Under the pieces are notes generated by a model that did not search any database, was not told the origin of the DNA, and saw only the letters and a list, made by a program, of their open reading frames with translations. A program made the translations under genes and the position numbers. Shown here piece after piece: positions 50,050 through 61,456 of a DNA stretch of 64,000 nucleotides. This DNA comes from Trogon surrucura (lineage: Eukaryota; Chordata; Aves; Trogoniformes; Trogonidae): contig CM036628.1 of the NCBI GenBank assembly GCA_020746105.1, forward strand, positions 3,978,001-4,042,000, written 5' to 3'. The stretch's first letter is position 1. Each line of letters begins with the position of its first letter.

Positions 50050-50644
50050 CTGAGAGAGGAAGAGAGAGAGAGGGAGACTGAGATTTTGTGTCGGAGAAGG
50101 TGGTTTGATTCCAGCACCACACTGTGACAGAGGGATTCTCGCTTCCTTGAGAGAGAAACACTAATTTGTTAAAGATCAGTCTGTTTGCAGGAACATTTCA
50201 AAACAGCAGCAAACCAAAACATATGTTTGGATATTTTCAAAGTGAGAAAAAAAACCATCTAATTTTCACATTCAAAAAGCCTTTTTGTTCAGTGAGCTTT
50301 TCAGATTCATTTACAGGAGTGAGAATTTATGGGAACAAAAGCCGAACGTTTATTACCAGAATGAAATAGTTGGACTGACCAACATAGACTTTCAAAGTAT
50401 TTTCACTTAGGAAACCATTTGTAGTTTTGATTTTTTCTTTTTCCAAGGCATGATAAGGAAAAATAATTTGATTTCTTTGGAAGCTTTCATCCTGGGAAAA
50501 GCAAGCCCATTCTGCAACCAGTATTGCATGTGTACGCCCATCAGCACCAGGAGGCATCTCCAGGGCACCTGGAAACCTTCTCTGCTTTGACCAGCTCCTT
50601 GTTCCCTCACCTCAGCAGCCAGCTATGGTACCTGCTGGATGTAC

Positions 50645-50865
50645 CTGAGCGTGTAGAGCACTTTTCCATCATTCCAGATGCGGAGGAGCTGATTAGGAGT
50701 GGTTATCCAGTGGGAATCAGCCCGCTTGGAGTTCCTAAAAAAGGTATCTGGGATCCAGATGCGGCTCACCATGTTGGTGTTCAGCGTGAGGGCCTTCAAG
50801 GTGCTGTTGAAACGAAGACGTCGGTCATACCACGTCTGAGCAAAGAAGATGTCTATGGTGTATTC
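50645..50865 (-). CDS. GABRG4: GABRG4 exon 4: extracellular domain, ligand-face strands
   Basis: This 221-nt exon starts in phase 0 after a CACAG acceptor (TTTCTCTTTCACAG) and ends AG|GTACAT, splitting an arginine codon. It encodes [19 protein letters not shown], the [20 protein letters not shown] block and [12 protein letters not shown]. These are the signature extracellular strands of gamma subunits: the WxPDTFF motif is shared by all Cys-loop GABA-A subunits and HWITTPN by gammas. An N-glycosylation sequon (NST) follows RLRF. In gamma-2 the residues of this segment contribute to the alpha/gamma interface that forms the benzodiazepine pocket; that role here is inferred. The frame stays open upstream, but the match to the family stops exactly at the acceptor. 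Confidence 0.96.
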
Positions 50866-53800
50866 CTGTGAAAGAGAAAGAAGAAAGTGTCTTTCTGAGA
50901 GGGATTCAGGCAAAGCAGAGCCCTGTCCTCTGGTCTTCAGGCCACCGTTTTGGAGGCACAGCCAGAACATTTGCCTTTTAAATCTGGGAGCAGATGTTGG
51001 TGACAACTGACACTTGCCCAGGCTCATCTTTAGCTCAGAGTCAGGACATCCACGGCACACATAGGAAGAGGCAAAGACTGTGCACTGACTGGTTGGCCTG
51101 AACTATGCCTGCAAAGCCAAGACAATGAGAACAAGGTCCTGGGCTTTCTCTTGACAGACAACTCAAGCCAAACACTACTTTAAGGGCCAGTGTGGACATT
51201 GCCTGAATCCAGTCCTAAATTCAGCTCCACCTTCTAAACACAGGCAAGAAAAGCTGCTCAGCAGCTTACTAGAGAAGGCAAGCAACAGCTCTTTCTGTTA
51301 TTTATTAGAAGAGAGTCCCAGCAGTGCTCCATACACCGAATTTGTATGTATAGCAATAGTAGTGTTGTGCATAAACCTAGTGAGAATCCATACCTTGCTG
51401 CAGGACTTACACTGTAAATGGTTTATATGAAAAACCAGGGCACTGTGGGTTCCTGGGCAAATACCCCTTGCAGAACACTGGAAAAGGAAGCTGGGACAGG
51501 ACTGCTATGGACTCGGCTGTTGCTGCAACCGGTTCAAAATCTTGAGTCTTTTGCAAAGAGAAAGTAGAGTTTCTACCATAACGAGGACTGTTGGTTTTGG
51601 TGTGTGAGAGGATGTCCTAGCTCACCCATAACTAGCATTCCTGGGAGGCAGCTCCTGTCTGGACTGGACAGGGAGTAGTGGATGTGGCAGTAGTCCACAT
51701 CATTAGCCCACTTTCCTGCAGCTTGCCACTGCAAGCCAATTTGCTCCTTACCCTCTTTTTCAGCCTCCCTGAGAAGGTGCTAATTAGTGCCATGAAAGAG
51801 CATGTCTGGCACTCAGTGGCTGTCTGAACCAGACCCTAAATCCAGTTCCACCAGCCCATACCAAAGGCTGTCACCTGCTCCTGAAGGCATCTCTCTGACT
51901 TGGACTTTGCCCCCTTTCACTCCTGTTAAACCCCCATGACCGCGGTGGGGGCATCGTCTCCCCTCTCACCTGTGGGCAGAGATGAACAATGTCTGACTTT
52001 GCCATCTCTCCCTCCCGTTCTCCTTCTCCCTCTATTGATTTATCTCAGTGGAATTTTTATGACTGCAGCACATCCTCCCTCCGCTGCCCTTGCTGCTGGT
52101 TCAGAGCTGACTTCTCAAGCCATGCTGCTAAAATAGATGCGGTGCTCTCAGCGCGCTCCCTTGGACAGCGTGTCCTGCCGGGGGCAGGCAGAGCAGGGCA
52201 GCGCATGACTCCCCGCTTCATTTTCCTCACCCTCGCTCCACTGTCAGCTAACCAGTGATGACTGATTGGTATCGAAAACGTCCCTTGCATAGGAATGAGA
52301 TCATGAAAAAAAAAAAATAGAATTTGCCACCAGGAGGTCAAGGCACTCTCTGGGCTGACAACTCACCTTTGTTAGACACAGGGATGAGCAAAGGTGGTGG
52401 GGACGAGGTCCTAACGCATCTCTAAATGGGGACAGATGCAGCCTGTTCAAAGTGATGGCATTGACTTTACGGTTCATTCAAAACAGACATGAGGATACTC
52501 AGAGCTAGGAGAGCAGCAGCCCTCAAAGCCAACCATGCAAGCACGGCCACTGCCCAAAAACTGGAGATGGGAAGAGGTCCTTCCAGCATCTGAATGCTCT
52601 GGATCGCGCTGGGTACTGCATGGACACAGGATATGTGGCGATGAAGGCATGGGTCAGCTTGTGAAACAGTGAAATAGAGCCCACAGGCAGGCAAAGAAGC
52701 ATCGACACAGCAGAGACAAGATGGCAGAAGGGCAGGCCAAGAAAACGACATAAGTGGGGAGAGCTGGCTTTATTCGGATTGGAGCCAGCTGTTCAGGCTA
52801 AAATAATACAGTATTTGACATATTGTTCCCCATTCCTGCCAACCCTGTTTGAGCCACTATGATCTTACCCTGCTCCTCCTAAGGAATATCTCTGGTGTAG
52901 GAGAAAGCAACCAAAAATGCAATGATAAATCCATGTCAGATGCCACTACCAGTTTCTAACTCCTAACTGGAGTCATTTTTGAGTTCTTGCTTCTAGGCTG
53001 GCTGCTCAGATTAGATGTCCTGCTGCAAAGTTCAGCATTCAGGTCTGGGGTAACCAATGCTAATGTTTCAGAGACACTCGGGAGAGTGGAGGGTCAGCTG
53101 TCCTGGGGGTTTAGTGTTTGTTGTCAAGTTCAGAAGGGGTCAGCATTAAAGAGCTCCTCTTGTGCCATTCATAGCCTGCTTTTTGCACAAGGTGTAGTGC
53201 ACAAGTCAGTCAGCTCTTCTGAAAAGTCTGAGCTGTTCTTGTCACTGTCCTGTGGTTTGATCTAATTTCAGTGGCTATTCTTAGCGCGGCTATTCACGAG
53301 GAAGAACTCAGGAGCTGAGCTGGCTCGCTTGCCTCTAGGTGAGGAACCCATTGGGGAGCGCTGGCATTTACGAAAGTGTTTCATTCAGGATTATCTGAGA
53401 CGAGATTTATTCAAAATTACTCTGCCATTCTTTTCCCCCATCTCACGAAGGAGGAGCGAGCGAGCAGCTGGAGATCCCAATGTGAAGCAGCCCAAGTTGT
53501 CTTCTGCAAATGCCTCACACTCCTACTGACCTTAGAAGAGTCCAGGCTGGTCAAGGTTGAATAGCTGAAATTTGGCAGGAATAGCTCGGTCCCTAAATCT
53601 CACGGCCGTTCTGTTTCTTGAACTCCCATAGTTTATCTCTGCCCCGATTCATTCTCAAGCATCAGAAAGAGACTTCTCAATACCTCAACTTCCCCACACG
53701 GGGAAAAGGTTATTGTAAAATACGCCTCCAACGTTACTGTACCATCTGCTGTGCAGCACATGGAGGTTGTTAACTTCTCTGTAAAAGAACGGGCTTTTTT

Positions 53801-54083
53801 AGTGTTTTCGACAGAAGGAGCTAGTGAAATAAGAAGAATTGCTCTAAGAGTTAGGTCACGCCGTTTGGATCGCACATGGGGTGGCACACCCGTGTTGGCA
53901 TGCATGCAATGTTATGTCAAGCTTCAGTTGCAAGACAATAAACCAAACTACCTGTAAGGCAAATCACCGGAGACTGCCTAACCTAAATACTGCCACGTGA
54001 GTTCATCCAACGCTGAGGAACGCCCTGCAGCGTCACTGCTGCCAGCTGTGTGGGCTTGTGTCCGAGCCAGCCTTTCAGCATGT
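50866..54083. other. GABRG4 upstream intron sequence
   Basis: On the minus strand this precedes exon 4 and should be intron 3. No match to the expected 68-nt exon 3 or to exon 2 was found. A short acceptor-donor pair at about 52427-52370 gives a 55-nt open segment with no family similarity. Confidence 0.5.
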
Positions 54084-54430
54084 CCCTGCTGAGACCACAT
54101 CTGGAATGCTGTGTCCAGTTTTGGGCTCCCCAGTTCAAGAGAGACAGGGATCTACTGGAGAGAGTCCAACGGAGAGCTGCAAGGATGATCAAGGGACTTG
54201 AACACCTCTCCTGTGAAGAGATACTGAGAGAACTGAGGCTATTTAGTCTTGAGAAGAGAAGGCTGAGAGAGGATATTATTAGTGTGTATAAACATACAAG
54301 GGGTGAGTGTCAAGAGGAAGTTTCTTTTTAGTGGTGCCCTAGAGGTCCCTTCCAACCCCCAACACTCTATGATTCTATAATTCTATAATTCTATAATAAT
54401 TCTATAATTCTATGCTATAATTATATTCTA
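54084..54430 (+). mobile_element. CR1 LINE 3' fragment with expanded octamer tail
   Basis: This encodes the C-terminal CR1 reverse-transcriptase motif (LLRPHLECCVQFWAPQF, then RMIKGLEHLSCEEILRELR). A deletion of most of the 3' UTR brings it to GGTCCCTTCCAACCCCCAAC and a tail of repeated ATTCTATAATTCTATA units, longer than in most CR1 copies. Confidence 0.92.
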
Positions 54431-54799
54431 TTCACCTGGCACCACTGCACATCACTGAGGAGTCCTTGTTTCCCTTATGTGGGCAGCATGGGTGCTGGTG
54501 GAAATCCAGTTCCAGAAAATGGTAAAACTTGAAAATATTTAATGGAAACCCACCCTCAAAGCTGTCCCATAAAAAAGCGTTTGCGGGAAATTAGGGGATG
54601 TGGAGCTGACAAGAATATTTCATCTTGCGGTTAAAACTAAAACGACAACAAAAAGATTTTACTGCTGGGATAGAGCACAAAGGCACGGAGTCCTTCTAGA
54701 CTCATACTCTACTATAGTACACAATAAATAATATTAATAGCTGGCTTCTTATGAAACTGGTTTCCAAAATCCAGGTACCAGAGTATTACGTTTTTATGG

Positions 54800-55500
54800 C
54801 TTTCACCTCTGCAGACTGACTTGATTCATCTTCTCCTTCCACAACTTCTCACGGGGACTCTGTACAGCCGCCTTCCACCTCCGATCCTTTCCTACAACTC
54901 GACAGGTCCCATCAGCAAACAGGGCTTATCACCTCTCATTTTCTGGCAGTTTATTCTACGGCGGGGCCTTTTCAGCACGTGCCACCTCCTCCTCTGGCAA
55001 CCCCCCAAAATCTTGGTCTCGTTTGTGACCGTTTCTAAAATTCCTGGGCGACTGGGGTTTCCTATTCCTGGCCCAAAGGCTTGAATTATTTGCTGTTCAA
55101 TTTGTTCAAACGCTTGTTGTTGCTGAGGGCTCCGTTTAAAATTATTCTGCTTCCAAGTCACTTGATAGAGGGGGGGCTTACAATCAGACTGCAATTTGGA
55201 ATATACATTTCCCAAAAACCCAGAACGCCTTAGAAACCTTGTGGTTCCTTTTTACTTGGAAACATTCTGCTCTTTCGTTGATCACATCTACTGGGATGTG
55301 ATGACGTCTGTCTTGCCATATTATCATGAAAAACTGGATCTCCTGTGCGAGTCCCTTAACCTTACTTTGTTTTATGGCAAAAACAGCTTCCAGAAGGATC
55401 TTGATGATTTTCTTCCCTTTCTTAAAGACTTCTTCTGCTGTGTTGTCCCATATGGCAATCTCATCAAAGTATTTCAGGTGTGGGACCTGATATAGAATGA
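54800..55500 (-). pseudogene. Retroviral pol fragment (C-terminal reverse transcriptase and connection region)
   Basis: Minus-strand frames contain the reverse-transcriptase thumb/connection region of an avian endogenous retrovirus, including a PLYQVTW motif and the Gln-rich segment after it (about 55160-55080). The part nearer 55490 reads in other frames with stops and shifts, so several breaks are present. The 54892-55215 frame is the longest surviving piece, and below about 55080 the match fades. No protease, YxDD catalytic motif, RNase H or integrase is identifiable. The element is truncated at both ends and abuts a plus-oriented LTR that belongs to a different insertion. Confidence 0.62.
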
Positions 55501-55521
55501 TATAGAATAAGGGGTGGATAC

Positions 55522-56079
55522 TGTGCTGGTTTTGGCTGGGATAGAGTTATTTTTTCCCTGGTACAGGGCTGTGCTTTAGTGTGAGAATAACATTGATAAC
55601 ACACTGATGTTTACTTGTTGCTAAGTAGTGCTTATCTTAAGGATTTTTCAGTTTGCCACGCTCTGCCAAGTGCACAAGAAGCTGGGAGGGAGCATGGCTG
55701 GGACAGCTGACCCAAACTAGCCAAAGGGATATTCCATACCATAGAAAAACATCATGCTCAGTATAGAAACTGGAGAGAGTTGGCCAGGAGGGGCAGATCC
55801 CAGCCCGGGCATCGGTTGATGGGTGGTGAGCAACAGCATTGTGCATCACTTGTCTTCTCTCGGGTTTTATTTCTCTCTCTCTTTTTGCTCTATTCATTTA
55901 CACTACAACAATAATTATAATAATTATATTTATTATATTATTATATTGTATTTTAGTTATTAAGCTGTTCTTATCTCAACCCACGAGCTTTACCTCTTTT
56001 CCCCTAATTCTCCTCCTCATTCCACTGGGGTGAGCGAGTGGCCGTGTGGTGCTTAATTGCTGCCTGGGGTTAAGCCACA
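55522..56079 (+). mobile_element. Solo LTR, avian ERVL-like type
   Basis: This 558-bp sequence begins TGTGCTGGTTTTGGCTGGGA and ends GGGGTTAAGCCACA, the termini of a very common avian LTR type. Inside are the usual landmarks: GATAACACACTGATGTTTA, TTGCTAAGTAGTGCTTAT, ACAGCTGACCC, AGGGATATTCCATACCAT, a degenerate TATA (CAGTATAGAAACTGG at about 55758), an AT-rich microsatellite-like tract (55905-55965) and CTGTTCTTATCTCAACCCA. No second copy or interior is nearby, so it is a solo LTR. No matching target-site duplication was seen at either end. Confidence 0.82.
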
Positions 56080-59000
56080 ATAATTTCTCAAACCCTTTAA
56101 TTTTTAAGGACACAGTGTAAGTGAAAAGCTACCTGTGTGAAAAAAAACAATTTCAAAGCAAGCCCCCAAAATATTCAACGCCGGAGAAAATAAACACGTC
56201 CAGAAATCATCCTGTCCCCAGCGCAAGAGAAGTGGGAATATTTCCACTTAGATTTGGCCCTGGAAATTCTACTCTAGACAAAATTCTACACTGGGTTCAG
56301 AGCACATAGGAGTTAGGGCTACCCAGTTTCAGGCTGACAGCTTAAACTCACAGGGTTAGCATGACACAACTTGAAATTAGCAGTTTGTATTTACGGGTTA
56401 CTTTACGCACTAAACACAGCCGCACGCTGCCAGAGGATCCTTTCAAAGCAGGTTTAGGCACAGCTCAGCTAAACCCTCTCGAGGGTGCAATTATTGGGCT
56501 ACAGAGGAGCTGGAACCCTATGGTTCCTCTGTATCCATCTATGAGCTTCCATCTCTGTGTTCTTTCAGAGCTCATCTTTCTGACAAACGCCAAAGATAGA
56601 AGCAAAGCCGTGAGATGAAGATGTGTTAGATGCCTTCCTAAATTAGGATAAAATTGAGGATTTAAAGGTGGTGGGTTGTTTTTTTTTGGTTTGTTTTTTT
56701 TTTTGCAACTTCACGTGTATTCAACACCAACAAGAAAAACCTCCAAACAGAGGAGAGGGAGAGACCTGGAAACAAGTTCCTCCATTTTCCTCTGCTGAAG
56801 AGATAGTTTGGAAAAAATCCTAAATAAGAGTGCGACTGAGAGATTAATATCCTAGCCGGTCCTATTCCAGATTTTATTGTTCTGGTTTTATTTGTGGAGC
56901 CCACTTCCCTCTGTACCTCCAAGCGAACCCCTCGCTGCAGTACAATAAAGGAGGCTGCTGTCCTGGAAGCGTGGCCAGCATTGCAGGTGGGCTGATGGAA
57001 ATCTGCTGGGTCTGTGCTGTCAATCCCAGAGCTAGGCAAAGCAGCTCTTGCAGGCAAACTGCTTGGGGTGCTGCAGTTAAGGAAAATCTCTGGAGTTATT
57101 GGAGGAGACTCAGGAATGTGTGCAGCTCGGGGAAAGCCAGGAAACCTCCAGTCTCCCTCTTTTGCAAAACAGGGCTCAGCCCAGACAGAATTTTGTTCAG
57201 CAACTCCACAGCCCTGCACAGGTGAGCATTTTCCTCTCCACAACATCCCATGCATTCCCCCCAGCCTTCAAACATCTTTGCCAAAGCCTGGGCTGTTCCC
57301 AGCTGGCTCCATGTCCCAGGGAACATGCTCGGTAATAGCAAGAAGTCTTGAGACACTATCCAGATTAAATAAGTAAAATAAGCTTTTTTTTTTTTTTTTT
57401 AGGATAATCTTCAAATCTGATGTATAACCTCTTGTCCTCACAACTTGGCAGGCAGGAACGTGCTTTTAACGTGACACGTGTGAGCACTCTCCAAAGGCAT
57501 CAAGCAGAGAGGACGTGTAATAACAGTATTTGCTAACGCGTGACGCTGATCCCTTCAGCGACCGGCTGGGCAGCTTCTCTCGGTTCTCCCATCAGGAGCG
57601 TGAGACACCGCGCTCGTGGATGCCCCCATGTCCCTGCTCTGAGTGAGATTTGTCTCCCTGACGCAAAGAACACAAGCATGAGAACGTAGGTTTCATTATG
57701 TTCCCAAGGTCCTCCTCTCTCCAAATCAGACCCCAGAGAGCTCTCTGGACATGATGCTGGAGTGACAAGGGGAGCTCGCAAGGACAAAAAGGAGTGGAGC
57801 TCTGATGATCTGTGTTTTCAAGGTGACACACTGAACTTCCCATCTGTTTCACTTCTATAGCAACACCGGCAGCACTGTCCTTGTCTGAATGTCTTTCGCC
57901 TCTGCCCAGGGAATCTCGGTTGAGGCAGCGTTCGTTTTATAAAACAACTCGCTGTTAAAAGCCATCATCATGTCCTGCACTCATGCCAGGAGCCTTCAAA
58001 CAAGACACGCTGTATGTGCTGCTCAGCTGATTGCAAACTCCCCGATCGCAGCGTGCTCACCCTTGGGGTCTCTGCAGATGGGAACTGAACGGGGCTTTCA
58101 AAGCCAAGCGCTGGCCTCTGAGATCTCTACCTGCCCGTTCTCACGCCTGCTACCAAGCATGTGCAAGCAGGGACATCTAAAAGGCAGACTTTTATACTCA
58201 TGACACCCAACCACCCCGGACTGTTTCTTTCCCTCAGAACTCTTTCTTCTGAGCCGCTCCTTTGTACCACATGTTATCTCCTCACAGGCAACACCAAGGT
58301 GCTGACTGCCATGGTGCCCGTTCCTCTCTCCATAGGAACAGAGCCTGGCACACAGAGTCTCTCACTGTGAGCCCCAGGGGCACGTGACCTAGACGCTGTG
58401 TTTTAGCATCTGATTAACAGTCATTACCCAAAGGATCAAGGAAAGTCCTTGAGTCGAGACATGACATCAGCCAGACTCTGGTTTATAGAAGCACAGTCTG
58501 TCTGCACTGTCCCTGACGAGGTTATTACTGAAAAGGCAGAGGCATGGACACAGGATGCTATATGCAGATGGGGTAGAATTAATTAAAGGGCAAGCTAATG
58601 AACATTTCAATGAAATATTATGCAGAGAACCACAGGGAAGAAGCTGCCTTATTTTAGTTGGGTTTTTCAGCACTCTCAGGACAGGACTTGGCCTGGGTGG
58701 AAAGTCATGTGTAAGCACCTTCTGATGCAAACAGGATGCAGCCCAGTTAGCATGATCTGTAGAAAATGCCTGGGTTGCTTTGCAGAGCAAAGCCACGCCT
58801 GTCTAAAGTCTTGTTTGCATGTCAAACTTCATTGCTAAATGCTCCCCTCAATGTTGGGCTTGAAGCACCTTTGTGCCAGAAGAAGAAAGCAGATGGGGTA
58901 AGAGACTAAGAGAAGAGAGAAGCACATAGGGTGACTGGAAGAGAATACTTAGCACTTTGGGCAGGTGCTCTTGTTTATTTCTCCTTTAAGCTCGTGGGGT

Positions 59001-60348
59001 GTTTGATGAGACAAAAAGAAATTTCCTTTGAAAGGGCTAGATGACAAACCTTCTCACTGCTTACAATTAACCTGCCAAGACTGCTCCTCCAGGACAGCTT
59101 GGCAAGATTCAGATGAGAAGCTGGAATTTCTTTAATTGCACTTCCCATTCCCATGTCACCCACCGTGATTAAAATGAAACACTGGGATGGGGCGTTCTCA
59201 TACTGGCCAGGCCTGAGAGAGCAGGGGCTGCAGCAGGGAAGTGGCCCTCGGGTGAAGCGAAGGAAGGCGGAGAAGTCCTCCAAACCTTGACACGAGTGCC
59301 TTCAACTGTCAGAGGCATGTGGCTGGGTGGTTTTGAAGTGTTAGAGCAAGCATCCTTCCAGGCTCAGGACTTGCCAGTGGGGCCTGTCTCTCTCTCTCCC
59401 TCCAATCTGGTACCTCATACAGAGGGGGACCACCACTGGCATCACCACTGGCTTTGCCGGACCCCAGTAGAGCCTGCTGCTGCCACTGGCTCACCAGACT
59501 GGAGGTGACAAAGCCCACACTGCCTCTGAGATGTAGGATCTGATTCTCATTTACATTCAGTGTCTGTTTGGGAGGACTGAGGGTTTTGGAGCAGTAGCGG
59601 TCTGTAGACCTCTGTAAGGGCATCAGTGCCTTTCTCTGTCTGCTTAGGGAATGAACAGCCCACATTTGCTGCCCAATTCCTTTCATTTTCTCATCTTTCC
59701 AGGTTTTCTTGGGTTTTCCCTCTTTTCCCTTCACTCCTTGCACCAGTTTTCTTTCCTCCTCCTCCTCCCCCTCTCCATGCCTCTCTTCACACTCCTTTTC
59801 ATTTGTAGCTCACCACTCTGCTTCTCTGACTCAGCAAGAAAGGCATTACCACCCTGCCCATACACCTCCTCAGAAAAAACCAGCTTCAATCTCTAATGGC
59901 TCTATTCAAGCATCACATCGTTTCCCACCCCCTTCCCACCTTCTCGTGAGACTTTGCTTTGTCTAGTACGGCTGTTTGCTCTCCAGGGCAGGGACTGCTT
60001 CTCTCTACGGACTGAAAGGTGGATCAGCTGGATGCTGATTGCCATGCAGGGAGAACCGACAAAGTCTCTCCCACTGCAGTCTTAGTGGTGAAGAAGTTGC
60101 TACAGAAGCTGTAGGTCAAGACAGGAAGGAAAGGGTGGAAGAGACAGGGAGCCATAGGAGCGCCCCTTTCCTTGTGGATCAGAGCCAGAAGCTTCCTTCC
60201 AGTGCAGGAATTGCAAGGCATGGCATGGCAGCATGCAAAACCAGAGGGGATAAGAAAGGGCAAACAATGTCAGGCAGTGTCTCGATAGGTTACTACAGTA
60301 GCCAGTCACAGGAGCTTAGGGACAGAATCTGAGAAGCAGGAAAATCAC
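56080..60348. other. Gene-free stretch
   Basis: T-rich runs at 56680-56705 and 57385-57401 are present. The 197-codon minus frame at 57255-56662 carries poly-Lys/Phe ends from these runs and no domain. No exon was recognised. Confidence 0.55.
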
Positions 60349-61015
60349 TATAGAATCATAGAATTGGCAGGGTTGGAAGGGACCTGAAAGATCATCTAGT
60401 TCCAGCCCCCCTGCCATGAGCAGGGACATCCCCCACTGGATCAGGTTGCCCAGAGCCCTATCCAGCCTGGCCTTAAAAACTTCAAGGGATGGGGCTGCCA
60501 CCCCCTCTCTGGGCAACCTGTGCCAGTGTCTCACCACCCTCGTGGGGAAGAACTTCTTCCTAACGTCCAATCTGAACTGATTCATCTCTAGCTTTAATCC
60601 AATCCGTCTAGTTCTGTCATTACCCAAGATCCTAAAAAGCCCCTCACCTGCTTTCTTGTAGCCCCCTTGAGATACTGGAAGGTCCCAATAAGGTCTCCTC
60701 AAACCCTTCTTTCCTGCAAAACTGAACAACCCCAACTCTCTCAGTCTGTCTTCATAGGAGAGGTGTTCCAGCCCTCTAATCACCCTTGTGGCCCTTCTCT
60801 GGACACGTTACAGCATGTCCATATCTTTCTTGTGCTGTGGGCTCCAGAACTGGATGCAGTACTCCAGGTGGAGCTTCATGAGAGTGGAGTAGAGGGGGAG
60901 AATAACCTCCCTCGACCTGCTGGCCACACATCTCTTGATGCAGCCCAGGATACTATAGCCTTCTCCTAAATATGCCCTCTTCCATGAGAACCACCTGCTT
61001 CTAACGAGCATTGAG
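60349..61015 (-). mobile_element. CR1 LINE 3' fragment, longest in the window
   Basis: The tail TATAGAATCATAGAATTGGC at 60349 precedes a reverse-oriented 3' UTR. Two minus-strand frames then encode the C-terminal reverse transcriptase (GLEHLSYEDRLRELGLFSF; further upstream [19 protein letters not shown] and SRSREVIL). The frame is broken near 60790. About 660 bp survives of an element several kilobases long. Confidence 0.94.
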
Positions 61016-61408
61016 CTCTGTCAAACTACCTTCATGGGCAGAACGTCAACGAGGTGGAGAAGCCAGCAGAGCCCAGAACTGGTGCTGAAGCAGTGATTCT
61101 CACCAGCAGCCGTGGGAGCTGTGCTGAGCCTGGGAGATGAATGGCAGGCTGAGGTGGGCTAGCAGGCTGCCCCACACGCGCAGTCACGACACAGCACAAA
61201 GAATCACGAGGAAACTGGCCCTGGGTGGTTCAGCTCTCTGAGAACAAGCCAAGGTGGCACCTAAGAGAAAGGTCCACCTCACAAGCCCTGATGCTACTGT
61301 GTCCTCCTCCCACCAGAAGAGAGAGCACAGTGCACCCACATCCCTGGGATACCATCCACTGTACAGAAATGCCTGTGCTGGCCAGGAGGAAAAGCACTGT
61401 TTGCCTAT

Positions 61409-61456
61409 AATAAATCCCTTTCTAATCCTCATCCTCAAGGAAAAAAAAAAAAAAAA
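61409..61456 (+). other. Poly(A) signal plus A16 tract: probable 3' end of a retrotransposed transcript
   Basis: AATAAA at 61409-61414 is followed 27 bases later by 16 adenines (61441-61456). That is the spacing of a cleaved and polyadenylated mRNA copied back into the genome. The 200 bases upstream contain no protein I recognise, and no flanking target-site duplication is obvious. A coincidence of an AATAAA with a simple A run is the alternative. Confidence 0.35.

Larger units (their letters stand above)
42959..50865 (-). other. GABRG4: GABRG4 gene, 3' portion (GABA-A receptor gamma-4-like subunit; exons 4-9 by gamma-family numbering)
   Basis: Six minus-strand exons at 50865-50645, 50049-49967, 48474-48337, 46933-46781, 44351-44149 and 43252-42959 total 1092 nt. 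They read as one uninterrupted frame of 363 residues plus stop once joined at GT/AG sites. Sizes of the first five (221, 83, 138, 153, 203 nt) match the conserved exon plan of vertebrate gamma subunits. Known of the family: pentameric GABA-gated chloride channels of the neuronal plasma membrane, where gamma subunits shape benzodiazepine response and synaptic targeting. The gamma identity is seen in the [17 protein letters not shown] start and in the whole TM1-TM3 block. The gamma-4 assignment rests on the short acidic TM3-TM4 loop and is less certain than gamma itself. No stop, frameshift or lost ligand residue is seen, so the gene looks functional. Exons 1-3 were not found. Confidence 0.9.

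Noticed and set aside
52370-52427. Acceptor-donor pair on the minus strand upstream of exon 4, considered as a GABRG4 5' exon
   Set aside because: The 55-nt segment does not match the conserved 68-nt exon 3 in length or sequence, and the translation has no gamma-subunit motif.
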